A stretch of 64,000 nt of DNA from CAWKEY01 sp963848675 (GCA_963848675.1 CAWKEY010000025.1:54266-118265); one strand, 5' to 3'; counted from the first letter of the stretch, positions 46,300 through 55,607 are shown. A program made the numbers and translations. Notes: generated from the sequence alone by a model not told the origin.

Positions 46300-46845
46300 A
46301 TGAACATAGACCAGCACTGGCTAACTAACATTACCCGCACCCCATCACCCAACTTTGATGAGCGCGCCGATGCCCATGATATTTCCCTGCTGGTTATACA
46401 CAGCATCAGCCTGCCTCCGGGTGAATTTGACAATCCTTATATCGGCCAGCTCTTTTGCAATCAGCTCGATCCCGGCCTGCATCCTTATTTCAAAGAGATA
46501 TATCAACTCACGGTTTCCGCTCATTTACTGATTAAAAGGTCTGGCGAGATTGTGCAATTTGTGGCGTTTGACAAACGCGCCTGGCACGCCGGCATATCTG
46601 AATTTAAGGGCCGGGCACGCTGTAATGATTTTTCCATCGGCATTGAACTTGAAGGCACCGAACACGCGCCTTATACCAAACAGCAATATGCTCAACTGGC
46701 CGCCGTCATCAAGCTGCTGCTTAAGTCGTATCCGGGGCTGTCTAAACAACGCATTACCGGACACAGTGACATCGCCCCCGGCCGCAAAACCGATCCGGGG
46801 GCATCGTTTGAATGGCAAAGACTTTTCAGTTTATTGGCCGATTGA
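46300..46845 (+). CDS. ampD: 1,6-anhydro-N-acetylmuramyl-L-alanine amidase
   Basis: Cytoplasmic zinc amidase that removes peptides from anhydro-MurNAc in murein recycling. 181 residues from the ATG at 46300 (MNIDQHWL). Zinc and active-site motifs: LLVIHSISLPPGEF, RAWHAGIS, IGIELEGTE and TGHSDIAPGRKTDPG. Products feed Mpl. The open frame begins 24 codons upstream without similarity. Its Shine-Dalgarno is weak. Confidence 0.95.
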   Translation: MNIDQHWLTNITRTPSPNFDERADAHDISLLVIHSISLPPGEFDNPYIGQLFCNQLDPGLHPYFKEIYQLTVSAHLLIKRSGEIVQFVAFDKRAWHAGISEFKGRARCNDFSIGIELEGTEHAPYTKQQYAQLAAVIKLLLKSYPGLSKQRITGHSDIAPGRKTDPGASFEWQRLFSLLAD

Positions 46846-46935
46846 TCGCGCGGGATTAGCGTATTCGACCGGCCTTATAAATGACCGCTGCCATGACCCG
46901 CTCGGCACGAACAGTTTGACGGTTTGGCAGTGCAG

Positions 46936-48618
46936 CTAAGGCGTCGGTTCTGCCAGAAAAGTACGCCGGACCACAACAATTGCCAGCAGCGGCAGCGCCA
47001 ACCCTAACAGCATGACAGTTAGCAAAAGCCCGCCGAGTTCGCTGTAGTCGGCCGGCACTGTCACCGCGCCGGTGACGGCATCCCTGACTTCCCGCGTGAT
47101 GATAAAGCCCTGATTAAGCGCCTTGGTCAACAACTGTGAAAGCGAAAGCGCCAGATTAACGAAAGCAGCCATCACCGCAAAATACGTGGCCTTAAGTTGT
47201 GGCGGCGCTGAATGGGCAATCCAGGCCAGCATCGGGATCATAGCAATCTGCCCCAGCGGCGATTCCAGTGCCGTATCGACCAGCGCAATAAAGCGGGCAT
47301 CGACAACGCCGCCGGTGTGTGCCGACGTCCACTCGTGCAGGCCATAAAACAAGGCAATATTCGGCAAATACAGAAACGTCAAGGCAACGGTGAGTACTGC
47401 AATGATATAGGTGATCGAGCGCTCGGCCATGAAGCGCCGAAACAGGAACATGCCCAGTAAAGTCAGCGCACTGGTAATCAACGATAATTGCGACAGAAAT
47501 TGTTGATCGAAATCAAGCACATCGATCATCCACCAGGTCTCACCCGCGCCGGTTGTCGGCACCGCGCGAAATGCAAAAATCACCAAAGCCGTGCCGTACA
47601 ATTGATTTCTGACGCGACTGCTCAGGGTCTGCGTCAAATGCCACATCAGGAACAGCACGATGGCAAGAGACCCGGCAAAGACAATCCCCTCGCTGTTCGG
47701 GACATCGCTCAGACCCATGACAACAGCAAACAAGGCAAAACCGAGGCCCCCGGCCAATATCCACCAATTGATCTCCGGCAGTTCGCTAGCCGCCCGTCCC
47801 AGCAATCGTTCGATGTCTGCAGCCTCGTAGCCTTGGGCGGCCAAGCGCCATTCGTCTTGAGAGCGCAGGTAAGCCGCCAATATCACGCCAGCCACAGAAA
47901 TAACCGGAATCAGTAACGCCCAGTGATAAATAGACACATAGACCGCTGCCTTGTCAGCGCTTGTCATGGTCTCAACACCGCTAAACAGGTAGACATTGGC
48001 CGCTGCCACCAGCAGTGTGCCACCGATAATGGCGACCCGGCCCAGGGTTTGCATGGTCGTGTGTGCCAGGCGTATTTGCTCCTCCGGAAGTGGCTGGTCG
48101 AACGCGTCAAAACGGGCGACCGCCTCCACCGTCATGGCATCGGCCACGGTATCCTGCACAACATAACCGATCGGCGCCAACAGCACCGCCAATACATACC
48201 AGGTTTCCGCAGGCAGGAATTGGGTCATGTAATCCGGATCGGCCAGCAAGTTGGTCATAATCAACAGGCTGGCCGCAATCAGCGCCGCCCCCAGATAAAT
48301 CAGTCCGGCCTTATAGCGCCACAGCAAGTCCACCAGATGTCCCATCGGCATCTTCAAGGTCCAAGGCAGCATCGCCCAAAAGCTCAGCGTGGCCAGAAAC
48401 TCGGCAGACAGATTGAGGTATTCCTTGACAAAAAAAGTGCCGACAATAGCCGTCAAGCCGGATACGCCCGCAGCCAGATAAACCATCAGCGGTGGCACAT
48501 AACTTAAACGCACAGACCGGGCAAGATCGTAAACATTGCGATCCAGCCAGCTTTGCCACAGAAACACAAGGCGGGGAATCGATAATACTACTTCGCTATC
48601 AATAGGTTGTTTGGGCAT
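46936..48618 (-). CDS. MFS transporter, folate-biopterin (BT1)-like
   Basis: Integral membrane protein of 560 residues with 12 or more helices. Start at 48618 (MPKQPIDSE) with AAGGA seven bases upstream. The motif LPWTLKMPMGHLVDLLWRY resembles the K-P-x-G-x-x-D signature of the BT1/FBT branch, and ATYFAVMAAFVNLALSLSQLL is the matching second-half segment. The substrate is not predictable. Converges with ampD. Confidence 0.75.
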   Translation of the reverse strand: MPKQPIDSEVVLSIPRLVFLWQSWLDRNVYDLARSVRLSYVPPLMVYLAAGVSGLTAIVGTFFVKEYLNLSAEFLATLSFWAMLPWTLKMPMGHLVDLLWRYKAGLIYLGAALIAASLLIMTNLLADPDYMTQFLPAETWYVLAVLLAPIGYVVQDTVADAMTVEAVARFDAFDQPLPEEQIRLAHTTMQTLGRVAIIGGTLLVAAANVYLFSGVETMTSADKAAVYVSIYHWALLIPVISVAGVILAAYLRSQDEWRLAAQGYEAADIERLLGRAASELPEINWWILAGGLGFALFAVVMGLSDVPNSEGIVFAGSLAIVLFLMWHLTQTLSSRVRNQLYGTALVIFAFRAVPTTGAGETWWMIDVLDFDQQFLSQLSLITSALTLLGMFLFRRFMAERSITYIIAVLTVALTFLYLPNIALFYGLHEWTSAHTGGVVDARFIALVDTALESPLGQIAMIPMLAWIAHSAPPQLKATYFAVMAAFVNLALSLSQLLTKALNQGFIITREVRDAVTGAVTVPADYSELGGLLLTVMLLGLALPLLAIVVVRRTFLAEPTP

Positions 48619-48731
48619 GATTGGTCCTTGTTCAACAGAGGAATGGAAATGTCGATCTATGACTCGTGACACACGCACAAGTTCTGCAGGTTCCAAGCAC
48701 TATGGGCATAGACAAAAGCTATCTCAAGCTG

Positions 48732-48893
48732 CTAGGCCTTAGCCCGGCTGACCACATAAACACCCATCAGAACCAAAACCGTACCCAGCAGCTGAATGGG
48801 CCTAATCGCTACATCGAGTATGAAAAAAGCCAGCAGCACCAGTCCGCAGCCGATGATCATGTTGCGCCGCTCGGCTTGGGCTTTGTCCGGCAT
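48732..48893 (-). CDS. 53-residue membrane protein, EamA C-terminus-like
   Basis: Starts 4 bases after the kinase stop and encodes MPDKAQAERRNMIIG, then two hydrophobic stretches (CGLVLLAFFILDVAI and QLLGTVLVLMGVYVVSR). The second resembles the last helix of EamA/DMT transporters, so this may be a truncated transporter or a genuine two-helix small protein. Tight spacing to the kinase gene favours translation. Confidence 0.55.
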   Translation of the reverse strand: MPDKAQAERRNMIIGCGLVLLAFFILDVAIRPIQLLGTVLVLMGVYVVSRAKA

Positions 48894-48897
48894 CCGG

Positions 48898-49962
48898 CTA
48901 GAGCGCATTTTTTATCTGCGCTATTAGCTGCTTAAGCGCTCGCTCCTGCTTCTGGATGTTGTCGCACAACTGGAATTGCGCCAGCGCGCGCAGCAAGTTC
49001 TGCTCCGGATCGGAGACTTTAAAATAGCGATTACCGGCCAGATAATCGGTAAAAAAGCGGATGCCCAACTCAAAAGGAATCAGCCGTATGGCTGGATATA
49101 AATACTCATAGTCGTATTCAGTAAAGAAGGTGCCGGCTTCGGCCAGATAGCTTGTTAAGATCGCGGCACAAATAGCCAGATCAAAACCAAGCGGGGCCGA
49201 CGCTTGACAGCAAGAGCGCAGGCAATCGCCAACATCGTAATGCACCAGCCCCGGTTTCACGGTATCCAGATCAATAAGACTGACGATGGTTTGGCTGTTT
49301 TTATCAAACAGAAAGTTATTGAGCTTGGGATCGCCGTGAATAACCCGCAATGACAGCAAACCCCGCTGTTTTGCCGTCTCCAGCTCATCCGCGATAGGCT
49401 GGTTTCGAGCGATGAAATCCGCACAATAGCGGCTTTCCGGCGAGACTATCTGTCTGGATGATTGCGCCAAGACCTGATGATAGTGATTCAAATAGCCCGG
49501 CGTAATATGAAAACCTGGCAGCGTATCGTGTAATCGCTGAGGATCAAAATCACTGAGCAGACGATGAAAATGCCCCAGTGCAAACCCCGCCTGCTCGGCA
49601 TCACTGGGCTTGCCGATCACTTCCAGACTCTCGGTATCAGCTATAAAACCCAGCGCCCGCCAGCAATCGCCGGTTTCATCAAGATAAAAATAGTTTTCGC
49701 CGGCGCTTAAAATGTCCGGCATCTGCAACTTCACTGTATCCGCAGATTTTTGGCGAATATGCCGATTTAATTGCAGCAGATTTTCCATGATCTGTTCGGG
49801 CACAGGAAAAACCTGGCGGTTTATACGCTGCAGTACGAACGAGGACGAGACGGTAGTGACCAAAAAGGTATCGTTGATCAAGCCGTTGCCCAGGGGCTTT
49901 ATTTCGGCAATGGCTTGCGCTTGGGCGAAGCGCTGGGCAATGGGGAGCAATATATTCATCAA
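48898..49962 (-). CDS. Phosphotransferase family kinase (NahK-like)
   Basis: 354-residue kinase of the aminoglycoside phosphotransferase/choline kinase fold, resembling N-acetylhexosamine 1-kinase. The N-terminal P-loop-like PLGNGLINDTFLV, the catalytic HGDPKLNNFLFD (Asp base) and metal-binding LIDLDTVKPG are present. A sugar 1-phosphate role linking to UDP-GlcNAc metabolism is plausible but not shown. Preceded on the same strand by rdgB and rph. Confidence 0.82.
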   Translation of the reverse strand: MMNILLPIAQRFAQAQAIAEIKPLGNGLINDTFLVTTVSSSFVLQRINRQVFPVPEQIMENLLQLNRHIRQKSADTVKLQMPDILSAGENYFYLDETGDCWRALGFIADTESLEVIGKPSDAEQAGFALGHFHRLLSDFDPQRLHDTLPGFHITPGYLNHYHQVLAQSSRQIVSPESRYCADFIARNQPIADELETAKQRGLLSLRVIHGDPKLNNFLFDKNSQTIVSLIDLDTVKPGLVHYDVGDCLRSCCQASAPLGFDLAICAAILTSYLAEAGTFFTEYDYEYLYPAIRLIPFELGIRFFTDYLAGNRYFKVSDPEQNLLRALAQFQLCDNIQKQERALKQLIAQIKNAL

Positions 49963-49991
49963 CGTCAGGCTGTAGGCACGATTTCAGGGCC

Positions 49992-50600
49992 CTACAGCAT
50001 TTTAGTCTTCATTAAATCAGTCAGCTGCTTCAGCGCCTGACCTCTATGGCTCAGGGCATTTTTAAGCTCTGGTGGTAATTCGGCAGAGGCGCAATGCTGC
50101 CCCGGCACCCAGAATACCGGATCATAACCAAAGCCGTTTGAGCCTTGCGCTTGAGTCATAATCCTGCCTTCCCAAACACCTTGAGCAATGAGCGGGCAGG
50201 GGTCTAGCGCGTGCTTCATAAACACCATCACACAGATGAAGCGCGCGCTGCGCTGGAGCTCCGGCACGCCCTCAAGTTCGTGCAGCAGTTTTTGCAGGTT
50301 GTCCTGATCAGTAGCGCCGGCACCGGCATAGCGGGCGGAAATGACGCCGGGGGCGCCGTCCAAGGCATCGACGACCAATCCCGAATCATCGGCAATCCCC
50401 GGCAGCTTGCTCTGCAGGGCCGCATTTCTGGCTTTCAAAATGGCATTTTCGACAAAGGTCGTGCCGGTTTCCTCGCATTCCACGACATTAAACGCCGACT
50501 GCGGAACAATCGGATGCCCGGCAAGCAGCGCCTGAATTTCTTTGATCTTGCCGGGATTACCGCTGGCCAGAACAATTTTTTGAGTATTTGAAAATAGCAT
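49992..50600 (-). CDS. rdgB: dITP/XTP pyrophosphatase (RdgB/HAM1)
   Basis: Removes ITP, dITP and XTP from the nucleotide pool. 202 residues with the substrate motif LASGNPGKIKEI, TFVENAILKAR, ADDSGLVVDAL and the C-terminal GSNGFGYDPVF and LSHRGQAL. Follows rph after about 140 bases. Confidence 0.97.
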   Translation of the reverse strand: MLFSNTQKIVLASGNPGKIKEIQALLAGHPIVPQSAFNVVECEETGTTFVENAILKARNAALQSKLPGIADDSGLVVDALDGAPGVISARYAGAGATDQDNLQKLLHELEGVPELQRSARFICVMVFMKHALDPCPLIAQGVWEGRIMTQAQGSNGFGYDPVFWVPGQHCASAELPPELKNALSHRGQALKQLTDLMKTKML

Positions 50601-50688
50601 TATGAAAAAAATAAATTTTTACTGTTTGAAGCAAGGGCTAGAGGCAAAAATTTTCGCCTTTGCTTTCTTAATTGCAACCAGTATTTCT

Positions 50689-50739
50689 CCTTGTACCTTT
50701 TTCCTTTTTCCTTGTACCTTGTACCTTTTTCCTTGCACC
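50689..50739. repeat. Short tandem purine/pyrimidine repeat
   Basis: Irregular units of CCTTGTACC alternating with TTTTTCC fill the rph-rdgB gap on the plus strand (AAGGTACAAGG with AAAAAGG on the minus strand). The array ends at the rph stop codon. It may vary by slippage. Confidence 0.8.
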
Positions 50740-51462
50740 TCACAAACAACTCTCCAGCGCCGTCCGCTGTTTTTCCAGCAACTGCTTAATGCCAAACCCT
50801 GCCAGTTCCAGCATGGCATCCAGCTCTACTTTTCTGAAGGCATGGCCTTCCGCAGTGCCCTGAACCTCAATAAAAGCGGCCGCATCATTCATCACCACAT
50901 TCATATCGGTTTCCGCATTGCTATCCTCGGCATAATCCAGATCCAGCACCGGCACACCGTCATAAATACCGACAGACACCGAGGCAATCTGTCCATGAAT
51001 TGGATTGGTCTTGATTTGTTTGCGTTTAAGCATTTTTCCTATAGCCAACGACAAGGCGACAAATCCGCCGGTAATGGACGCGGTCCGGGTGCCGCCGTCC
51101 GCCTGCAGCACATCGCAGTCGATGGTGATGGTATTTTCACCCAGGGCTTTCAAATCGACCGCGGCCCGCAGTGAGCGGCCAATCAAACGCTGAATTTCCA
51201 TTGTGCGCCCGCCCTGTTTGCCATGGCTGGCTTCACGCCCCATACGGCTATGCGTTGAGCGCGGCAACATGCCGTATTCCGCGGTAATCCAGCCTTCACC
51301 CTTGCCTTTAAGAAAACGCGGTACCTGATTGTCAACGCTGGCTGTACACAGCACCCGGGTATCGCCAAACTCAACCAGCACAGAGCCTTCCGCATGTTTG
51401 GTAAAGCCGCAGGTAAATTTAATATCTCGCAGTTGATCGGGATTGCGTCCGCTAGGTCTCAT
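50740..51462 (-). CDS. rph: Ribonuclease PH
   Basis: Phosphorolytic 3'-5' exoribonuclease trimming tRNA precursors. 240 residues starting MRPSGRNPDQLRDIKF; GSVLVEFGDTRVLCTAS and DCDVLQADGGTRTASITG are family motifs. Complete at the C-terminus, unlike the truncated E. coli K-12 gene. Upstream of rdgB as in many gammaproteobacteria. Confidence 0.97.
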   Translation of the reverse strand: MRPSGRNPDQLRDIKFTCGFTKHAEGSVLVEFGDTRVLCTASVDNQVPRFLKGKGEGWITAEYGMLPRSTHSRMGREASHGKQGGRTMEIQRLIGRSLRAAVDLKALGENTITIDCDVLQADGGTRTASITGGFVALSLAIGKMLKRKQIKTNPIHGQIASVSVGIYDGVPVLDLDYAEDSNAETDMNVVMNDAAAFIEVQGTAEGHAFRKVELDAMLELAGFGIKQLLEKQRTALESCL

Positions 51463-51632
51463 GATGGTTCCGTTAAATTAATAAACAGCACAGTATACCT
51501 GAGCGGCGCGCCATACAGTTTTCAAATTACCAATAAACCAATTCCTGCCCGGGCAAGCTGTCCGCACACTGGGAAAGAACGCTATGCATGAGCCAATAGC
51601 CACAGGTGCCGGGTTTATTATCAATTCCTAAC

Positions 51633-51989
51633 TCAGTTATGAAACAGTTTTCCGAGAATACCGGTGTTGTTTTCAATGCGCTCCAGCTGCTTACGCGCGG
51701 CTTGAGCGAATTCCGGATTCGCTTCTTTCTCGATTATCTGCTTAAGTACGGCTGTGCTGTTTTTATCCAGTAATTCGATAGCATGCAAGCGCACCGCAGG
51801 ATAATGAGCCCTTAATGCAGCCAGTTCTCTCAGATAATTATTGGCTTCATGCAGTTGTTTCAGCATGACTTTTTCAGGATCATCGGTAAACAAATCCCGT
51901 ACCAGATCACCATAACGTTGTTGTTCGCGCAGCAGTTCCCGCGGATCGATTTTATGAGGTTCAGTAGGGTCGTCGCAGCAAGTTCCCAT
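51633..51989 (-). CDS. Conserved hypothetical protein, helical
   Basis: 118 residues, predicted largely alpha-helical and possibly HEAT-like (AVRLHAIELLDKNSTAVLKQII, then NPEFAQAARKQLERIE). GTCCDDPT near the N-terminus contains two adjacent Cys that could bind metal. GGGAGG seven bases before the ATG supports translation. I recognise no characterised relative; it may act in a complex. Confidence 0.65.
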   Translation of the reverse strand: MGTCCDDPTEPHKIDPRELLREQQRYGDLVRDLFTDDPEKVMLKQLHEANNYLRELAALRAHYPAVRLHAIELLDKNSTAVLKQIIEKEANPEFAQAARKQLERIENNTGILGKLFHN

Positions 51990-52200
51990 GATGGTTTCCT
52001 CCCGGCTTGTTTGTTGGAAGTTCTATCATAACGCTGAAAACAGGCAAATGTGTAAGCGTTCTAATATGCTCACCTTCTATACCCCGTTTTAAACAGGCCT
52101 TTGCCAGCATTTTACAAGGACAATCTTTTCCCGGACAACTATAATCAAGCTCTGACCTTTCCAAGACTGCTGGTTAAATTTGACTGGACAACCATCGAAC

Positions 52201-54795
52201 ATGCCCCTTTCCGTAGCGCAGCAGCGTTTGCTAAAGCTGTTAAAGATGCTCGGCGTCACTGCGCTTTATACCGTATTGGCCGAGCTTGTTATGAGCTACG
52301 CGGCCACTGGCTTTACCAATATCATTTATCCATCGAGCGGACTCGGCTTGGCGGCGGTGCTCATCGGCGGCAAATACTATGCCTTATGCGTTTACCTCGG
52401 GGCGCTGCTGATCAACGTCATAGCAAATAACTCCCTGTTGCTGACCGTCTCCTTGCCGATTGGGAGCACCCTCGAGGCGCTTTTCGCTGCCTGGCTACTC
52501 ACCCGCAACAACAAACAATTCATCAATCTTTGCTCGGTGGGCGACTATCTGCGGCTGGCTGTGTTTGCCGGCGTCATTGGCAGTGGTATCGCCGCCATAC
52601 CCGGCGCGACGCTTTTGCTGGTTACCGGAGCCATCCCCGCAGACACTTATTTCCTGAACCTGTCCCATTGGTGGATGGGTGATGCGCTTGGCATCATCAT
52701 GATTACTCCGCTGATTCTGGTCTGGCGCCAGCTGCCTGTTGAGTGGTTGAAGCCGCAAAAATTGTTGGAAGTTGCGCTGATATTCGGCTTGACTTTTTTA
52801 TTTGGTCAAATAGTTTTCCTGGGCTGGTTCCACGCAACAGCCGGCGCTTTTGCCAAAGGCTTTTTGATGTTCCTGTTCATCACGGTGACGGCTGTGCGCC
52901 TGGGAACGCACGGTACGACGGCGGTATTGACCCTGGTTGCCGGGCAAGGGCTGATTGGCGCCATTACCGGAGCCGGCTACTTCGCCAATGACTTCACCGA
53001 AAGCAAAATGACCAATTACTGGCTGTACATAGTCACGTTGTCGCTGGTGGGTATGGCGTTGGCAAGTTACATCAGCGAACGAAACAAAGGCGAAACTACA
53101 TTACAGGAACGCGAACAACGCCTGCGAACCATCATCGAAACTGAACCGGAATGCATAAAGGTTATTAACGCCAATGGCAAACTCATGGAAATGAACGCGG
53201 CGGGTCTGGCCATGCTTGAGGCCGATTCGCTAGCCGAAGCACAGCAACAGCGGCTCCTTGACTATATTCTTCCCGAATACCACGCCGCCTTCCAAGCCTT
53301 GCATCGACGCGTTCTCAGCGGTAAAAACGGCAAGCTCAAATTTGAAATCAGCGGGCTTAAAGGCACACGCCGTTGGCTGGAAATCCACGCCGCGCCATTA
53401 CGTGATGCGAACGGAAAAACCAACATGATATTAGGTGTTACCCGCGACATCACCGAGCAAAAATATGCTGAGGAAGAAATTAGACAACTTGCTTTCTACG
53501 ACCCCCTTACCTCGCTGCCCAACCGGCGGCTGTTGCTAGAGCGTCTTAAACAGAGCATCCAGGTGGGCTTACGTGACGGCAGCCAGATGGCTTTGCTGGC
53601 GCTTGATCTGGATCGCTTTAAGCCGGTTAATGATTGTTTTGGCCACGTAGCGGGCGATGAATTACTTCGACAAGTTGCCGGACGGCTCACTGCCCGCTTG
53701 CGTGATGTGGACATGGTTGCGCGTTTGGGCGGTGATGAATTTATTGTGTTATTGGATGCTATTACCCGTCCGGAAGATCCCGCCCGGGTCGCCGCAGCCA
53801 TCATCACCGATTTAAGTAAGGCTTTTCAGCTGCCCCAGTGCCGCGACGTGCAGATTGGTGTCAGCATTGGGATCAGCCTCTTCCCTGAGCATGGCGATAA
53901 TCCTGAAATACTCATGAGCCATGCCGACACGGCGCTTTATAAGGCCAAAGACAAAGGCCGCGGCGGTTTTGCTTATTTTTCCGAGGACTTCAATCTGGCC
54001 GTGCGCAAACGCATTGAATTGGAGGCGCGCTTGCGCAAAGCCATTAATCAGCAAGATCTGCGTGTCTTTTACCAGCCGCAGGTAGACATTGCCAGTGACC
54101 GGATTATTGGCGCCGAAGCCTTGGTTCGCTGGCTGGATCCAACCGAAGGCCTAATAACGCCTGACCGCTTTATAGCCCTTGCCGAAGAAACCCGCCTGAT
54201 CATGCGGATTGGAGAATGGGTATTGCGCGAAACCTGCCGGCAAGGCCGGTGCTGGATGGACGAGGGTTTACCGCTCTTAACTTTAGCGGTTAACGTGTCG
54301 CCCATGCAACTTCGCCACGGTGATATTAATGCTTTAGCTGCCAGAATACTCACTGAAACAGGCTTCCCGGCCAAACATCTGGCGATGGAATTGACCGAAA
54401 GCGGATTAATGGCAAACCAGGACACAGCCCTGACGATTCTCAATAAGCTTCACGCGCAAGGCATTCGTCTGGTAATTGATGATTTTGGCACCGGTTATTC
54501 GTCACTCACCTGTCTCAAACGTTTTCCCGCGCATGTGCTAAAAATCGACCAAAGCCTCATTAACGAAATTCCCTTGCTAAAAGATGTCAGGGAGATTACC
54601 GCGACTATCATCACCATGGGGCATTCTTTAGGATTGGAGGTTTTGGCAGAAGGTGTGGAAACGCCCGAGCAGTTAGCGTTCTTACAGGCTAAAGGCTGCG
54701 ACAGTTATCAGGGTTATATTAAGAGTAAGCCGGTATCTGCCGAAGCATTTGCTGTGCTGTTACGGAATCAACAGCTCTGTAGGTCGTCGGGTTAG
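52201..54795 (+). CDS. MASE1-PAS-GGDEF-EAL cyclic-di-GMP protein
   Basis: 864 residues from the ATG at 52201; an in-frame TTG at 52180 is less likely. About eight to nine N-terminal helices form a MASE1 membrane sensor (to ~290), followed by a PAS domain (~305-420), a GGDEF domain with an intact GGDEF at ~510 and an inhibitory RxxD five residues before it, and an EAL domain (Glu639, DDFGTGYSSL, AEGVETPEQ, all catalytic motifs kept). Both cyclase and phosphodiesterase activity look possible. The last codons and the TAG lie inside a REP-like repeat. Near the pilus operon, whose function c-di-GMP may set. Confidence 0.93.
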   Translation: MPLSVAQQRLLKLLKMLGVTALYTVLAELVMSYAATGFTNIIYPSSGLGLAAVLIGGKYYALCVYLGALLINVIANNSLLLTVSLPIGSTLEALFAAWLLTRNNKQFINLCSVGDYLRLAVFAGVIGSGIAAIPGATLLLVTGAIPADTYFLNLSHWWMGDALGIIMITPLILVWRQLPVEWLKPQKLLEVALIFGLTFLFGQIVFLGWFHATAGAFAKGFLMFLFITVTAVRLGTHGTTAVLTLVAGQGLIGAITGAGYFANDFTESKMTNYWLYIVTLSLVGMALASYISERNKGETTLQEREQRLRTIIETEPECIKVINANGKLMEMNAAGLAMLEADSLAEAQQQRLLDYILPEYHAAFQALHRRVLSGKNGKLKFEISGLKGTRRWLEIHAAPLRDANGKTNMILGVTRDITEQKYAEEEIRQLAFYDPLTSLPNRRLLLERLKQSIQVGLRDGSQMALLALDLDRFKPVNDCFGHVAGDELLRQVAGRLTARLRDVDMVARLGGDEFIVLLDAITRPEDPARVAAAIITDLSKAFQLPQCRDVQIGVSIGISLFPEHGDNPEILMSHADTALYKAKDKGRGGFAYFSEDFNLAVRKRIELEARLRKAINQQDLRVFYQPQVDIASDRIIGAEALVRWLDPTEGLITPDRFIALAEETRLIMRIGEWVLRETCRQGRCWMDEGLPLLTLAVNVSPMQLRHGDINALAARILTETGFPAKHLAMELTESGLMANQDTALTILNKLHAQGIRLVIDDFGTGYSSLTCLKRFPAHVLKIDQSLINEIPLLKDVREITATIITMGHSLGLEVLAEGVETPEQLAFLQAKGCDSYQGYIKSKPVSAEAFAVLLRNQQLCRSSG

Positions 54796-54866
54796 ACGCT
54801 AGCCGTAACCCGACGATTGCGGCCCCGATTTGCCGGGTTACGCTACACTAACCCGACCTACGAACT
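54775..54866. repeat. REP-like palindrome, copy 1
   Basis: A ~92-bp imperfect palindrome beginning CTCTGTAGGTCGTCGGGTTAG and ending CTAACCCGACCTACGAACT, nearly identical to copy 2 at 55867-55955 apart from a 3-base GTC insertion and a few substitutions. Same orientation. It reaches into the end of the GGDEF-EAL gene. Such palindromes fit REP elements moved by RAYT transposases. Confidence 0.85.
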
Positions 54867-54873
54867 AGCAAGT

Positions 54874-55209
54874 TCAATCAAGTGCGGCCAAAGCTGCTTC
54901 AGGTGCCTTATCGAGAATCTTTAATAATGCTTTGGCAGCGCCTGTTGGGCAACGTTTTCCTTGTTCCCAATTACGGATAGTGTCGAGCGATACATCAATT
55001 CGCTGAGAAAATTCAGCCTGGCTTAACCCCAGGCGCTTCCTCACTCGACGCGCAAATTTAGCCGCGTCCAGGATGGCATCGGCTTCATCGCTGTGTTGCT
55101 GTTCAGCAATATCTCGTTCGGTAGTCGCATCCAAGCGATTAAAATCGACTCGGCCTTCAGGTAGCGATGCCGGATTTTCTGGGTCAATACTTACTCTGAT
55201 TGTTTTCAT
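54874..55209 (-). CDS. XRE-type antitoxin partner of BrnT
   Basis: 111 residues from 55209 (MKTIRVSID). The C-terminal helix-turn-helix RKRLGLSQAEFSQRIDVSLD followed by IRNWEQGKR is XRE type. Overlaps the brnT-like toxin gene by 26 bases, so expression is coupled. It probably neutralises the toxin and represses its own promoter. The usual BrnA antitoxin is ribbon-helix-helix, so this is the HTH variant of the pair. Ends eight bases before REP-like copy 1. Confidence 0.85.
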   Translation of the reverse strand: MKTIRVSIDPENPASLPEGRVDFNRLDATTERDIAEQQHSDEADAILDAAKFARRVRKRLGLSQAEFSQRIDVSLDTIRNWEQGKRCPTGAAKALLKILDKAPEAALAALD

Positions 55210-55465
55210 AACGATTTGTCTCACGTTGATTAGCCTTTCGTGCTGAAATAATTCGGATGGTAGAGCCGCGCAGTGTATAGGCAACAAAGAATACCCGCTG
55301 GTCAATCGCGCCTAAAAGTTGATAACGTTCTTCGCCATAATTCCAGTGCGCATCTTTATTAATCATGCGATTGGGATCAACGAATGCACGAGTTACATAC
55401 GCAAAGTCAAACCCACGCTCAGCAAAACAAACATCACTTTTGTTTTCATTCCATTCAAAATTCAT
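55184..55465 (-). CDS. brnT: BrnT family toxin
   Basis: 93 residues: MNFEWNENKSDVCFAERGFDF at the start and RVFFVAYTLRGSTIRIISARKANQRE at the end are the BrnT signature (RelE-like RNase fold). RISARKA carries the likely catalytic Arg. Toxin precedes antitoxin, which is usual for brnTA. Both genes lie between the two REP-like copies. Confidence 0.9.
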   Translation of the reverse strand: MNFEWNENKSDVCFAERGFDFAYVTRAFVDPNRMINKDAHWNYGEERYQLLGAIDQRVFFVAYTLRGSTIRIISARKANQRETNRYENNQSKY

Positions 55466-55574
55466 AGAGGAAGTCTAGCTCATTGAACCACTGGCACCAA
55501 TAAATCTTGTACCACTGTCCTAAGTCTACGAGAAACAATTGCCAAATAAGATAAAAGCCAAGCAACGGCCATAA

Positions 55575-55607
55575 AAAAACCGCCCCGGTTACCCAAGGGC
55601 GGTTTTT
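55575..55607. terminator. Bidirectional terminator
   Basis: An 11-bp perfect stem (AAAAACCGCCC, GGGCGGTTTTT) with an 11-base loop and A/T tracts on both sides, so it can stop transcription in either direction between the pilus genes and the toxin-antitoxin pair. Confidence 0.85.

Noticed and set aside
46209..46433. 74-codon minus-strand frame
   Set aside because: Antisense to the ampD start region, without recognisable features.
50689..50739. Possible CRISPR-like array
   Set aside because: Units are irregular and very short, there are no spacers, and no cas genes are nearby.
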